From Rhizobium sp. CIAT894 (GTDB taxonomy: Bacteria; Pseudomonadota; Alphaproteobacteria; Rhizobiales; Rhizobiaceae), in NCBI RefSeq assembly GCF_000172795.2, contig NZ_CP020947.1, positions 251,001-315,000 on the forward strand: a stretch of 64,000 nucleotides of DNA. The letters run 5' to 3'. A program made the translations under genes and the position numbers. The notes under the pieces are model-generated. The model did not search any database. It saw only the letters and a list, made by a program, of their open reading frames with translations, and was not told the DNA's origin. Shown piece by piece: positions 53,906 through 62,815 of the stretch (the stretch's first letter is position 1; every line of letters begins with the position of its first letter).

Positions 53906-55750
53906 ATGAACGCTGTGCAGCCGATCGCCAATGCATCATTCGCGACCGCCACCCCCAAGGGAAAGGTGTCCGGCCTGCTGACGCGGCTGTGGCCAACCGT
54001 CATTGCCTATAGCGTCATTTTCGCCGCGGTCATCCTCGTCGCCAAGTTTTACCGCGCCACCGATTATGTCGGCCCCGACAATGACGACGGAATGCGTCTG
54101 GTCGAGGTGCGGGATTTATTGGGCGGGCAAAGCTGGTTCGATCTGATGCAATACCGTCTTGGTATCGACGGCGGCACGCTGATGCACTGGTCGCGGCTGA
54201 TCGATCTGCCGATCGCCTCGCTGATCCGGCTCTTCGGCCTGTTTGCGCCCCCCGAGACGGCCGAGGCGCTGGCACTCGCCGTCTGGCCCCTGTCGCTCAT
54301 TCTGCCCGCCATGCTCGCCATGGCCGTTGCCGGCCGGCGCATCGGCGGGGTTGCCGGCATGCACATCAGTCTCGTCCTGACCGGTCTTGCCATCTATACC
54401 GGAAGCCGCTTCGCGCCGGGCGCCATCGACCATCACAATGCCCAGCTGGCGCTGGTCGCGACGATGGTGGCGATGCTGCTGGACCCGGAGCGTCGCGGCT
54501 GGAATTATGCGGTCGCCGGTATCGCGGCCGCCGTCGCCATTGCCATCGGCGCCGAGACGACGCCCTTCGTCGCTGCCGTCTGCCTGACCGTTGCCCTGCT
54601 CTGGGCCTGGGAGGGTGAAAACTTCGCCGTCGCCGCTCGCTCCTTTGGACTGGCGCTGGCGATTGCGATCAGCATCCTCTTTGTCGCAACGGTGCCGCCC
54701 CGGCTTTATTCGATGGTCACCTGCGATAATCTCTCGCTCGGTTACTACAGCCTGGCGGCAATCGGCGGCGGACTATTGCTGTTTTCGGCGGTTTTTGCGA
54801 GCCGCCTGCGCCGGCCCATGCGCTTTGCGGCGCTGGCCGTCGTCGGCGCCGGCGTTCTCGGTTCGGCTGTTGTGATCGCCCCGCAATGCCTGAGCAATCC
54901 GCTGGCCGGTCTTGATCCGATGCTGGTCGAACTCTGGCTGAGGAATGTTACGGAGGCGCAGTCGATTTTCGGTGTCGCACGGACCGATTCCTTTTCGGTC
55001 GGCGCCTTTTATGCGGCGGGCCTGTTCGGCATCGCCGTCTGCATCTTCCGCATCGCCCGGCGCGACCGCACCCAGATCCACCTGATCCTGCTCGTCCTGC
55101 TCGCGACAAGCTGGGCCATCGCGCTGGTCCAGGTGCGCGGCTCCACCTTCTCGAACCTGCTTTCCATTCTGCCGCTTGCTTTGCTGATCATCGATGTCAG
55201 GCGTATCTCCAACGACGACAGCGAGAATGTCGCTGCCGCCTTCGTCTATGTCGTGACCGTGCTCGCAAGCGTTCCGGCCGCCTGGGCCGTCGGCGGCGGG
55301 CTTGTCTCGCGGCAGGTGGAAAATGATGTGCAGAAGCAGGCGACGGCGGCAAAGGAGCATTCCTGCAAATCGAAAGCAGCGCTGGCGCCGCTTGCCGGGC
55401 TTCCGGCCGGGCTGATCGCCGCCCCGTCGGAAATGGGCGTGCCGATCCTCCGCTTCACGGAAAATCGGGTTCTCTCCGCACCCTATCACCGCAATCAGGG
55501 CGGCATGCTGACGGAATTGCATATCGGCCTGGCGGAGCCGCAGGAGGCGGAAGCCTTCCTGAAAGGAGCCGGCGTCACGATGCTGGCCTTCTGCCAGGAT
55601 GACCCGCAGACGCATCAACTCGCCAAGCTGAAGCCGGATGGTCTCTATGCTGAGCTCGGCAAGGGAAATATCCCGCCCTATCTGGAGCCGCTGCCGAAGG
55701 CGCCGGATGCCGGCGTTCAGTTCTTTCGCTATCGGCCGGCGACGAATTGA
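53906..55750 (+). CDS. Polytopic GT-C-like membrane glycosyltransferase
   Basis: A 614-residue protein with about a dozen membrane helices and a soluble C-terminal domain of about 150 residues. After the first helix comes the loop GPDNDDGMRLVEVRDLL with acidic residues in the position of the GT-C catalytic DxD, and later APGAIDHHNAQL, reminiscent of the DHH segment of STT3/AglB oligosaccharyltransferases. It is divergent from the GtrA/GT2 pair and probably the acceptor-specific transferase that uses their lipid-linked sugar. The fold call is by architecture; the acceptor is unknown. ATG at 53906 preferred over an earlier TTG. Confidence 0.78.
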   Translation: MNAVQPIANASFATATPKGKVSGLLTRLWPTVIAYSVIFAAVILVAKFYRATDYVGPDNDDGMRLVEVRDLLGGQSWFDLMQYRLGIDGGTLMHWSRLIDLPIASLIRLFGLFAPPETAEALALAVWPLSLILPAMLAMAVAGRRIGGVAGMHISLVLTGLAIYTGSRFAPGAIDHHNAQLALVATMVAMLLDPERRGWNYAVAGIAAAVAIAIGAETTPFVAAVCLTVALLWAWEGENFAVAARSFGLALAIAISILFVATVPPRLYSMVTCDNLSLGYYSLAAIGGGLLLFSAVFASRLRRPMRFAALAVVGAGVLGSAVVIAPQCLSNPLAGLDPMLVELWLRNVTEAQSIFGVARTDSFSVGAFYAAGLFGIAVCIFRIARRDRTQIHLILLVLLATSWAIALVQVRGSTFSNLLSILPLALLIIDVRRISNDDSENVAAAFVYVVTVLASVPAAWAVGGGLVSRQVENDVQKQATAAKEHSCKSKAALAPLAGLPAGLIAAPSEMGVPILRFTENRVLSAPYHRNQGGMLTELHIGLAEPQEAEAFLKGAGVTMLAFCQDDPQTHQLAKLKPDGLYAELGKGNIPPYLEPLPKAPDAGVQFFRYRPATN

Positions 55751-55774
55751 CGCCGCCAGTTGTGCGGGCAGTCT

Positions 55775-56020
55775 TTAGTGGGAAACGCGCGGCGCGCGGC
55801 GAAGACGCGAACTGGCGTAGAGCCCGAGAACGAAGAGCATGAGGCCGGCATTATAGCCGAGAACGGCATAGACGAATGCCAGAATTGACACCGGCCCGGG
55901 CGAGGTTATCGCCGCCACGGCGAATGTCATTCCGATCAGCGCGGCGACCAGCGCGATGGCGGCGGCCGAGCGCATTTGCCCGGCGCTGACGCCCAATGCT
56001 GCTGCTGTGAGAATAATCAT
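55775..56020 (-). CDS. Small hypothetical membrane protein, 81 residues
   Basis: An 81-residue protein with three hydrophobic helices (MIILTAAALGVSA, ALVAALIGMTFAVAAI and LAFVYAVLGYNAGLMLFVLGLYA) and a basic C-terminal tail. AAGGT lies 7 bp before the ATG. It is convergent with the GT-C gene. No family recognised. Confidence 0.7.
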   Translation of the reverse strand: MIILTAAALGVSAGQMRSAAAIALVAALIGMTFAVAAITSPGPVSILAFVYAVLGYNAGLMLFVLGLYASSRLRRAPRVSH

Positions 56021-56327
56021 TTCAGCACCTTCCCAGAGATAACGAGGGGAAGCATAGGAAGCGCCAGCTAACGAAGACTTACCGGCCGTCGTAGCAGAAA
56101 AGCCTTTGTATTACGGTGGTTAGCAATCCCTTTCGTGTAAAACGCGAATTGTAACTATCCGTTCCGCAACCAAACTAATTTAGGCGATTTCGCTCTCGGT
56201 CGCCACGCCGGCCGAGCTCGACGGCGCAACGTCGTCGTCGGCCGGTTGCCGATTTCAATAGGCAGGAAAACGGCCTCCGCATCGATGTCGACCTTCCCGT
56301 TTGCCGCCGATGCGCTAGAAAGAATGA
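56021..56327. other. Intergenic region before xseA
   Basis: About 307 bp holding no supported gene. It is moderately AT-rich in its left half (GTGTAAAACGCGAATTGTAAC) and should carry the promoters of the small membrane protein and xseA. I can name no clear -35/-10 pair. Confidence 0.4.
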
Positions 56328-57911
56328 ATGAGCAATGTCTTCGACAGCGATTCGCCGACCAACCTTGCCGAATATTCGGTTTCGGAGCTTTCCGGCTCGA
56401 TCAAGCGCACCGTCGAAACGGCCTTTGACCAGGTTCGCGTGCGCGGCGAAATATCGGGCTATCGTGGTCCGCACTCCTCGGGTCACGCCTATTTCGCGCT
56501 GAAGGACGACCGCGCCCGCATCGACGCCGTCATCTGGAAGGGCACCTTCTCGCGGCTGAAATTTCGCCCGGAAGAGGGCATGGAGATCATCGCCACCGGC
56601 AAAGTCACGACCTTTCCCGGTTCCTCCAAATACCAGATCGTCATCGAGACGCTGGAGCCGGCCGGTGCCGGCGCGCTGATGGCGCTGATCGAGGAGCGCA
56701 AGCGCAGGCTCGGCGCCGAAGGCCTGTTCGATGCCGCCCGCAAGAAGCGGCTGCCCTTCATGCCCAGGGTGATCGGCGTCGTCACCTCGCCGACCGGCGC
56801 CGTGATCCGCGATATTCTCCATCGCATCTCCGATCGTTTTCCCGTGCATGTCCTCGTCTGGCCGGTGAAGGTGCAGGGGGAGGGGTCAGGCGAGGAGGTG
56901 GCGAACGCCATTCGCGGCTTCAACGCCCTAGAGTCGGCCGGCGCCATCCCGCGCCCGGACGTGCTGATCGTCGCACGCGGCGGCGGCAGTCTTGAGGATC
57001 TCTGGAGCTTCAACGACGAAATCGTCGTGCGCGCAGCCGCCGAAAGCCGGATACCGCTTATCTCGGCTGTCGGACACGAAACCGACTGGACGCTGATCGA
57101 TTATGCCGCCGATGTCCGCGCGCCGACGCCGACGGGGGCTGCGGAAATGGCGGTGCCTGTCAAGGCGGAGTTGGAAGCCCAGGCCGCCGCCCTTGCCGCG
57201 CGCCTCCAAGGCTGCATGAACCGGCAGATGGATCAGCGCCGCCAGTCCGTCCGCGCCCTGATGCGGGCTCTGCCGTCGCTCGATCAGCTTCTCGCCCTGC
57301 CGCGCCGTCGTTTCGACGAGGCGGCGGCCGGCCTCGGCCGCGGGCTGGAACTCAACACCATCAACAAACGCCGCGGCTTCGAACGCGCCGCCTCGCATCT
57401 GCGCCCCGATATGCTCTCCAACCGCATCGCCGAGCGCCGCCAGACGCTGAACGAGCGCATGGTGCGGGCCGAGCGCATGGTCGAGCGGCTGATCGACCGG
57501 TCGAAATCTCGCGTCGGCCGCGCCGAGGCGGTCTTCGCCACACTGCCCGCCCGCCTGCAGGCGCAGACCGGCCGCGCCCGTGACCACCTCGCCAATCTCA
57601 TCAGGCATGCCGACACCGCGACGTCCCATCGGCTGATCCGCGCAAAAGCCGCGCTTGCGGCGCAGGATCGCGTGCTACAGTCGCTCTCCTACAAGAATGT
57701 GCTGAAGCGCGGCTACGCAGTGATCCGCGACGAAGAGGACAGGCCGGTGTCGCAGGCTTCAGCTCTTTCGACGGGTGCCGCAGTCTCGATCGAATTTTCC
57801 GACGGCCGCATCGGCGCGGTGACCACGGAGGGCGGGGCACCGCCTGCCTCGCTGAAGAAGCGGCCTGCGAGGGAAGCCGGCGATCCGTCGAAGCAGGGAA
57901 GTCTGTTTTAG
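56328..57911 (+). CDS. xseA: Exodeoxyribonuclease VII large subunit
   Basis: A 527-residue XseA, the catalytic subunit of exonuclease VII, which degrades single-stranded DNA from both ends. The N-terminal OB-fold DNA-binding domain ([19 protein letters not shown] through about residue 110) is followed by the catalytic domain ([53 protein letters not shown]) and a long coiled-coil C-terminus. Somewhat longer than the Escherichia coli protein at the C-terminus. The small subunit gene is not here. Confidence 0.96.
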   Translation: MSNVFDSDSPTNLAEYSVSELSGSIKRTVETAFDQVRVRGEISGYRGPHSSGHAYFALKDDRARIDAVIWKGTFSRLKFRPEEGMEIIATGKVTTFPGSSKYQIVIETLEPAGAGALMALIEERKRRLGAEGLFDAARKKRLPFMPRVIGVVTSPTGAVIRDILHRISDRFPVHVLVWPVKVQGEGSGEEVANAIRGFNALESAGAIPRPDVLIVARGGGSLEDLWSFNDEIVVRAAAESRIPLISAVGHETDWTLIDYAADVRAPTPTGAAEMAVPVKAELEAQAAALAARLQGCMNRQMDQRRQSVRALMRALPSLDQLLALPRRRFDEAAAGLGRGLELNTINKRRGFERAASHLRPDMLSNRIAERRQTLNERMVRAERMVERLIDRSKSRVGRAEAVFATLPARLQAQTGRARDHLANLIRHADTATSHRLIRAKAALAAQDRVLQSLSYKNVLKRGYAVIRDEEDRPVSQASALSTGAAVSIEFSDGRIGAVTTEGGAPPASLKKRPAREAGDPSKQGSLF

Positions 57912-57960
57912 AGCGGTTCCGTGACGGCGGAGTGCGAGCGCCGTGCTTGCGGCCGTGGGT

Positions 57961-58168
57961 CCTCGGGTCAAGCCCGAGGACGACGGAGGGTGGGGGAGGC
58001 GATGCGGCAAGGACCGCAAACTCAGCGGTGATCTTGTTGCATTGCCGTGCCCTATTTTGCGCGATCCCTACGCAAAACCGCCCCCGTATTCTGCTGGAAT
58101 TCCCCAGACGTCTCGCCTCCTGCCGATCACGTCCCACACTCTCCGTCCTGCTCGGGCTTGACCCGAGC
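57961..58168. repeat. Two inverted copies of a short dyad
   Basis: CCTCGGG-TCAAG-CCCGAGG at 57961-57979 and GCTCGGG-CTTGA-CCCGAGC at 58150-58168 are the same 19-bp dyad in opposite orientation, in the 300-bp gap between xseA and the MarR gene. This kind of GGGTCAAGCCCGAG element is widely scattered in alphaproteobacterial intergenic DNA. The rest of the gap shows no gene. Confidence 0.6.
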
Positions 58169-58211
58169 ATCCATGCGGCAAGCACTCCGCTGCATCGTGA
58201 AAACGCTCAAA

Positions 58212-58715
58212 CTACTCGAAATCCGAAAGAAACTTCCTGAGCAACCGGTCGAGTTCCGCCTTATCGGCAGCGCTCAGGTTCCCCGTCAGCCGGTGCTGAT
58301 TGGCGACATGGGCGTCGACGGCGGTTTCCACCGTCGTCAGCCCTTTTTCCGTCAGCGCGATCAACACGCTGCGCCTGTCATCCGGGTTGACGATGCGCTC
58401 GACGAGGCCTGCCTTTTCCAACTGGTCGATACGGTTCGTCATCGTGCCGGAGCTGACCATGGTCATCTCCAGAAGCTCGCCCGGCGAGAGCCGGTGAGGC
58501 GCGCCGGAGCGGCGAAGCGTTGCCAGCACGTCGAAGGCGGAGGTGGAAAGCCCGTGGTTCAGCAGCACCGCCTCCACTTCGCGGCCGAGATGCGTGCCGA
58601 GGCGTTTCAGGCGTCCGAGGATACCCATCGGTTCGACGTCGAGATCCGGCCGTTCCTGGCGCCATTGCGCCAGGATCTTGTCGACGTGATCCACCTTGCT
58701 GTCTTTGCTCATCAT
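58212..58715 (-). CDS. MarR family transcriptional regulator
   Basis: A 167-residue winged-helix MarR protein. The DNA-binding core is LSPGELLEMTMVSSGTMTNRI followed by the wing NPDDRRSVLIALTEKG, complete with the flanking dimerisation helices. It is divergent from an EamA transporter gene, and a perfect 20-bp palindrome lies 16 bp upstream of its start, so it very probably represses itself and the transporter until a ligand binds. Confidence 0.93.
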   Translation of the reverse strand: MMSKDSKVDHVDKILAQWRQERPDLDVEPMGILGRLKRLGTHLGREVEAVLLNHGLSTSAFDVLATLRRSGAPHRLSPGELLEMTMVSSGTMTNRIDQLEKAGLVERIVNPDDRRSVLIALTEKGLTTVETAVDAHVANQHRLTGNLSAADKAELDRLLRKFLSDFE

Positions 58716-58731
58716 TCATCGATAACAGTCA

Positions 58732-58788
58732 TTATCTTGACGTCAAGATAAAAAGGCGTAAGGTGCATTTATCTTGAGCTAGAGATTC
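58732..58788. promoter_or_regulatory. MarR operators: one perfect and one partial palindrome
   Basis: TTATCTTGACGTCAAGATAA at 58732-58751 is a perfect 20-bp palindrome. A second copy at 58769-58788 keeps the left half TTATCTTGA and part of the right. They are 37 bp apart centre to centre and fill the divergent gap between marR and the EamA gene. Confidence 0.8.
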
Positions 58789-58793
58789 TTGAT

Positions 58794-59705
58794 ATGAAGA
58801 CAAATCTCCGCCATACAGCCGACCTTGCCGCGACCGCGCTCGCACCCGCTATCTGGGGCAGTACCTATATCGTCACCACCGCCTTCCTGCCGGCTGGATA
58901 TCCGCTGACGGTGGCGATGCTCCGGGCCTTGCCGGCCGGGCTGCTGCTTCTGCTCCTGGTGAGGAAGCTGCCTTTCGGGATGTGGTGGGGCCGCGCCTTC
59001 ATTCTCGGCGCCCTGAACTTCTCGTTCTTCTGGGCGATGCTCTTCGTCTCGGCCTACAGGCTGCCCGGCGGCGTTGCCGCAACGGTCGGCGCGGTGCAGC
59101 CGCTGATCGTCATCGCGCTGTCGCGGCTTTTCCTCGGCAAACCGATCCGGCCGCTTGCCGTGCTGGCCGGTCTTGCCGGCATGGCCGGTGTCGGACTGCT
59201 GGTGCTGACGCCGAAGGCGGGGCTGGATCCTGTGGGGGTTGCCGCCGGTCTTGCCGGCGCCGTGTCGATGGCCTTCGGCACCGTGCTGACCCGGCGCTGG
59301 GCGCCGCCGGTGTCGAACCTCACCTTCACCGCCTGGCAATTGACGGCAGGCGGCATCCTGCTGCTGCCTTTTGCGCTTTTCCTCGAACCGGCGCTGCCGA
59401 CGCCGACTATCGCAAACATTGCCGGCATCACCTATCTCGGCCTGATCGGCGCGGCCTTCACCTATCTGCTCTGGTTTCGCGGCCTGTCGCGCATCGAGCC
59501 CTCGGCGGTCGCCTCTCTCGGTTTTCTCAGTCCTGTCGTCGCGACTTTGCTTGGCTGGCTGGCGCTCGGCCAGAGCCTGGCGCCGGCGCAGATCGCCGGT
59601 TTCGCCATGGTGCTTGCCGGCGTCTGGCTCAGCCAGCGCGCGACGATGCCGGTCAGGCCCATTCACCCTGGCGCATCACCGGCACCCGCGAACCATCCGA
59701 TGTGA
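58794..59705 (+). CDS. EamA family transporter
   Basis: A 303-residue drug/metabolite exporter of ten helices in two EamA repeats (APAIWGSTYIVTTAFLPAG at the start of repeat 1, GAVSMAFGTVLTRRW at the start of repeat 2). It belongs to the YedA/RhaT-like branch, which exports amino acids, purines or drugs. Divergent MarR gene and operator-type palindromes directly before the ATG show ligand-controlled expression. It overlaps the convergent aminopeptidase gene by 53 bp at the 3' end. Confidence 0.92.
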   Translation: MKTNLRHTADLAATALAPAIWGSTYIVTTAFLPAGYPLTVAMLRALPAGLLLLLLVRKLPFGMWWGRAFILGALNFSFFWAMLFVSAYRLPGGVAATVGAVQPLIVIALSRLFLGKPIRPLAVLAGLAGMAGVGLLVLTPKAGLDPVGVAAGLAGAVSMAFGTVLTRRWAPPVSNLTFTAWQLTAGGILLLPFALFLEPALPTPTIANIAGITYLGLIGAAFTYLLWFRGLSRIEPSAVASLGFLSPVVATLLGWLALGQSLAPAQIAGFAMVLAGVWLSQRATMPVRPIHPGASPAPANHPM

Positions 59706-60906
59706 TGCCGTCGATATCGACCTCACCCGAGCCGATCATCCAGTCGATATGGATCAGGCTGGAATTGCCGCCCTGCGCCTTGATCTGCTCCTGGCTGAGC
59801 TTTGCGCCGTCGAGGAAACACTTGGAATAGCACTGGCCGAGCGCGATGTGGCAGGAGGCGTTTTCGTCGAACAGCGTGTTGTAGAACAGGATGCCGCTCG
59901 CCGAAATCGGCGATGAATGCGGCACCAGCGCCACTTCGCCGAGCCGGCGTGCGCCCTCGTCGGTATCGAGCACCTTATTCAACACCTCTTCGCCGCGCGA
60001 GGCCTTGGCCTCGACCATGCGCCCGCCTTCGAAACGCACCTGGATATTGTCGATCAGCGTGCCCTGGTGCGAAAGCGGCTTGGTGCTCGATACATGGCCT
60101 TCGACGCGCAGCGCATGCGGCGTGGTGAAGACTTCCTCGGTCGGGATGTTCGGATTGCAGGTAACGCCGTTCTTGGCGGTGGAAGCGCCGCCATGCCATT
60201 CGTGCCCGTCGGCAAGGCCGACCGTCAGGTCGGTGCCCGGTCCCTTGAAATGCAGCGAGGCGAAGCGCTCGCCGTTCAGCCAGGCGGAGCGTTTGGCAAG
60301 GTTGGCATTATGCTCGGCCCAGGCGGTGATGGGATCGCTGACATCGACGCGCGAGGCGGCGAAGATCGCCTTGGCGAGCTTGGCGATCGCGATCGGTTCC
60401 GGATCGTCGGGGAAAACCACCTTGGCCCAGGACGGGTTGGGATAGGAGACGATGTTCCAGTTGATGTCGAAATTCGAAATTTTTTCCAGCGCCGGCTTGT
60501 AGGCGGTTGACATGGCGCGATTGGCGCGGCCGACCTTGCCGGCATCCTGCGCCGACAGCAGCAGCGGATTGTCGCCTGATACCGCAAGGCGGGCCGCTCC
60601 GTTGGCATAGGCCTTGGCCATGCCTTCGTAGAGCCAGCCGGAGGCGCGGTCGAAACTCTCGTCGCTGCCGTACTGATAGCGCGCCAGCGTCGTTTCCTCG
60701 TCGGAATAGAAGGCCGTCACCAGCCCGGCGCCGGCCTGATAGGCCTGTTTGGTGATCAGGCGAACGAGCGGCAGCGCCACGACGGGGGCGGTGATGACCA
60801 GATCCTGGCCCTTCTGCAGCTGCAGCCCGACCTTGACGGCGACTTCCGCAAGCTTTTCCAGCTTGTCGGGATCAATGGTGTTCTGGCTCTGGGGCATGAA
60901 AGTCAT
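59653..60906 (-). CDS. Aminopeptidase, M29 family
   Basis: A 417-residue M29 (AmpS/PepS/aminopeptidase T) metallopeptidase that removes N-terminal residues from peptides in the cytoplasm using two metal ions. Visible metal-ligand regions include NIPTEEVFTTPHA (Glu), RLGEVALVPHSSPIS (Glu, His) and NASCHIALGQCY (His), with IHIDWMIG (His, Asp) near the end. The length is normal. RIME-like palindromes lie upstream of its start. Confidence 0.93.
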   Translation of the reverse strand: MTFMPQSQNTIDPDKLEKLAEVAVKVGLQLQKGQDLVITAPVVALPLVRLITKQAYQAGAGLVTAFYSDEETTLARYQYGSDESFDRASGWLYEGMAKAYANGAARLAVSGDNPLLLSAQDAGKVGRANRAMSTAYKPALEKISNFDINWNIVSYPNPSWAKVVFPDDPEPIAIAKLAKAIFAASRVDVSDPITAWAEHNANLAKRSAWLNGERFASLHFKGPGTDLTVGLADGHEWHGGASTAKNGVTCNPNIPTEEVFTTPHALRVEGHVSSTKPLSHQGTLIDNIQVRFEGGRMVEAKASRGEEVLNKVLDTDEGARRLGEVALVPHSSPISASGILFYNTLFDENASCHIALGQCYSKCFLDGAKLSQEQIKAQGGNSSLIHIDWMIGSGEVDIDGITSDGSRVPVMRQGEWA

Positions 60907-60938
60907 GGTTCAACCTGCCTTCTGTCATCGACGCTGGA

Positions 60939-61034
60939 GCAATTCCAGGCAAAGCGCGAAGCGCTTTTGCCGGGAATTGCGTAGATCCAAAAGATTGGAG
61001 CGGTTCTGCGCTTCCGTGAAAGCTGAACCGCTCC
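60939..61034. repeat. RIME-like double palindrome
   Basis: The first hairpin (60939-60980) pairs GCAATTCC and GGAATTGC and, inside, GGCAAAGCGC with GCGCTTTTGCC. The second (60997-61034) pairs GGAGCGGTT and AACCGCTCC. Two adjacent large palindromes of this sequence type are the layout of rhizobial RIME elements. Confidence 0.75.
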
Positions 61035-61094
61035 AAGAGGCTGGAAGACTTAGACCCGTTTGCGGCGAAAATGAAGCGTCCTGCTGGCGAATTG

Positions 61095-61122
61095 AAGCGG
61101 CCGGATAACTGTCCGGCCGCTT
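61095..61122. terminator. Terminator-like hairpin downstream of GST gene
   Basis: AAGCGGCCGGA and TCCGGCCGCTT form a perfect 11-bp stem around 6 bases, 10 bp after the stop of the minus-strand GST gene. No long T-run follows, so termination strength is uncertain. Confidence 0.55.
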
Positions 61123-61131
61123 GTCAGCGGT

Positions 61132-61815
61132 TCAAGCGGCGGCAGGCTGCCTGAGCAGGATCGAGCTGTGTTTCTCGAGGAATTCCGTCAGCCGCTGTGG
61201 GTAATCCTCGCCAACGGCATTCTTGACGCTCTCCCGCGCCGACAGCGCCTTGCGCCAGCGCCTGACCCGCTCAAGGCCGTCGAAGATGCGGCTATCGCCC
61301 AACGTGTCGAAGAGATCGAAGTAACGAAAGACCGGCGCGAAGACGGCATCGACGAGGCTGAAGCTGCCGCCGGCGAAATAGGGTCCGTCGGTCAGCGCGC
61401 CGTCGATCGTCGCGAACTTGGAAATCAGCGCCTTGCGCTTGGTCTCCAGCTGCACCGCATCTTGCGCCGTTTCATAACCCCAGAGGTCGGAAAGCACGGA
61501 GGAGCCGAATTCCATCCAGCCGCGATGACGGGCGCGGATGAGCGGATCGGCGGGATGCAGGGCAGCACCCGCCTGCGTTTCCTCCAGATATTCGCAGATA
61601 ACGCTGCTTTCGAACAGCACCGCCTCGCTGCCATCCTCCTCTTCGATCCGCAGCAGCGGCACTTTGCCAAGCGGCGAGATCTTCAGGAACCAGTCCGGCT
61701 TGTCGGCAAGGTCGATATTGATGCGCTCGAAGGCTACGCCCTTTTCAAGGAGAGCGATGGCAGCGCGCTGCACATAGGGGCAGAGATGATGGCTGATGAG
61801 GGTCAGTCTGGGCAT
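61132..61815 (-). CDS. Glutathione S-transferase family protein
   Basis: A 227-residue GST. The N-terminal thioredoxin-fold domain starts LTLISHHLCPYVQRAAIAL, with CPY in the omega-class active-site place, and ESSVICEYLEE is the glutathione-gamma-Glu binding block. The helical C-terminal domain follows. AGGAG precedes the ATG at 61815; a longer frame reaches 62010 but crosses the control region. It is divergent from a MarR gene, so it is probably induced by a toxic compound. Confidence 0.92.
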   Translation of the reverse strand: MPRLTLISHHLCPYVQRAAIALLEKGVAFERINIDLADKPDWFLKISPLGKVPLLRIEEEDGSEAVLFESSVICEYLEETQAGAALHPADPLIRARHRGWMEFGSSVLSDLWGYETAQDAVQLETKRKALISKFATIDGALTDGPYFAGGSFSLVDAVFAPVFRYFDLFDTLGDSRIFDGLERVRRWRKALSARESVKNAVGEDYPQRLTEFLEKHSSILLRQPAAA

Positions 61816-61837
61816 GGAAATCTCCTGGTCACAATCC

Positions 61838-61892
61838 ATGCAAATGCATCTAATATCGCTTGCGGTGGATTTCAAGATAGATGTAATTGCAT
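61838..61892. promoter_or_regulatory. Paired operator-like repeats between GST and marR
   Basis: ATGCAAATGCATCTA at 61838-61852 and TAGATGTAATTGCAT at 61878-61892 are inverted copies differing at two positions; each is itself nearly palindromic. They occupy the 79-bp divergent gap and are probable binding sites of the MarR protein. Confidence 0.65.
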
Positions 61893-61894
61893 TT

Positions 61895-62338
61895 ATGTCC
61901 GAAAAAACATTAGAGCCGAGCGAAGCCTCCACCCGCGCCTGGACGAGCATCATGCGCGCCGGCGAACGGCTGCTTGGTGCGATCGAAACCGACCTGAAAG
62001 CCGCCGGCATGCCGCCGCTTGCCTGGTATGATGTGCTGTGGGAATTGGCGCGCGCGCAAGACGGCAGGCTGCGCCCCTATGAGATCGAAGAGCGGACGTT
62101 ACTGGCGCAGTATAATCTTTCCCGCCTGATCGACCGGCTGGAAAGAGAGGGTTTCGTCCGGCGCGAAGTCTTCGCCAGGGATGGACGCGGCCGCTGGGTT
62201 GTCATCACCGAGGCCGGCCGGCAGCTGCGGGAGCGCATGTGGGCGATTTATGCCGGATCGATCGAGACCCATATCGGCTGCAAGCTTGCCGAAAGCGAAG
62301 CGAAGGCACTCGCGGGCCTGCTCGATCGCTTCCTTTGA
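61895..62338 (+). CDS. MarR family transcriptional regulator
   Basis: A 147-residue MarR protein from the ATG at 61895. The DNA-binding helix region is YEIEERTLLAQYNLSRLIDR and the wing follows as RDGRGRWVVITEAGRQ. It faces the GST gene across two inverted operator-like repeats, so it probably controls both genes. No strong ribosome binding site precedes the ATG. Its stop is directly next to the ybaK stop. Confidence 0.92.
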   Translation: MSEKTLEPSEASTRAWTSIMRAGERLLGAIETDLKAAGMPPLAWYDVLWELARAQDGRLRPYEIEERTLLAQYNLSRLIDRLEREGFVRREVFARDGRGRWVVITEAGRQLRERMWAIYAGSIETHIGCKLAESEAKALAGLLDRFL

Positions 62339-62812
62339 TCAGGCGATCAGCGGCGCAGCGACCGCCTTCAAAGCCTTCAATGCATCCTTCGGATCGAGCC
62401 GCACTTGCAGCCCGCGCTGCCCGCCATTGATATAGACAAGCGGCTCGGCAAGGGCGGTTTCCTCGACCGCTGTCGGCACGATCTTCTTCTGGCCGAAGGG
62501 GCTGATGCCGCCGACATGATAGCCCGTCAGCCGTTCGGCGTCGGCAGGCTTCATCATATTGGCCGATTTGCCGCCAAAGGCGCTCGCCAGCTTCTTCATG
62601 CTGACTTCGCGATCCGACGGCACGACGACGCAGACCGGCTTGCCGTCCACCTCCGCCATCAGCGTCTTCAGCACCCGGTGCGGGGCTTCGCCGAGGGCCT
62701 CGGCCGCCTGCAGCCCGACGCGCTCGGCGCCGGGATCGTAGTCATAGGTGTGGACGGTGAAGGCGACGCCTGCCTGGGAAAGAAGCTGTGTCGCGCGCGT
62801 GGTCTTGGACAT
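62339..62812 (-). CDS. ybaK: Cys-tRNA(Pro) deacylase YbaK/EbsC
   Basis: A 157-residue YbaK-type trans-editing protein that hydrolyses Cys-tRNA(Pro) produced by mischarging. The family blocks are GVAFTVHTYDYDPG, HRVLKTLMAEVDGKP (with the key Lys) and YHVGGISPFGQKK (GISPFG loop). Length is normal. It lies 3 bp downstream of an ArsC-family gene on the same strand, so they are coupled. Confidence 0.94.
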   Translation of the reverse strand: MSKTTRATQLLSQAGVAFTVHTYDYDPGAERVGLQAAEALGEAPHRVLKTLMAEVDGKPVCVVVPSDREVSMKKLASAFGGKSANMMKPADAERLTGYHVGGISPFGQKKIVPTAVEETALAEPLVYINGGQRGLQVRLDPKDALKALKAVAAPLIA

Positions 62813-62815
62813 GGC

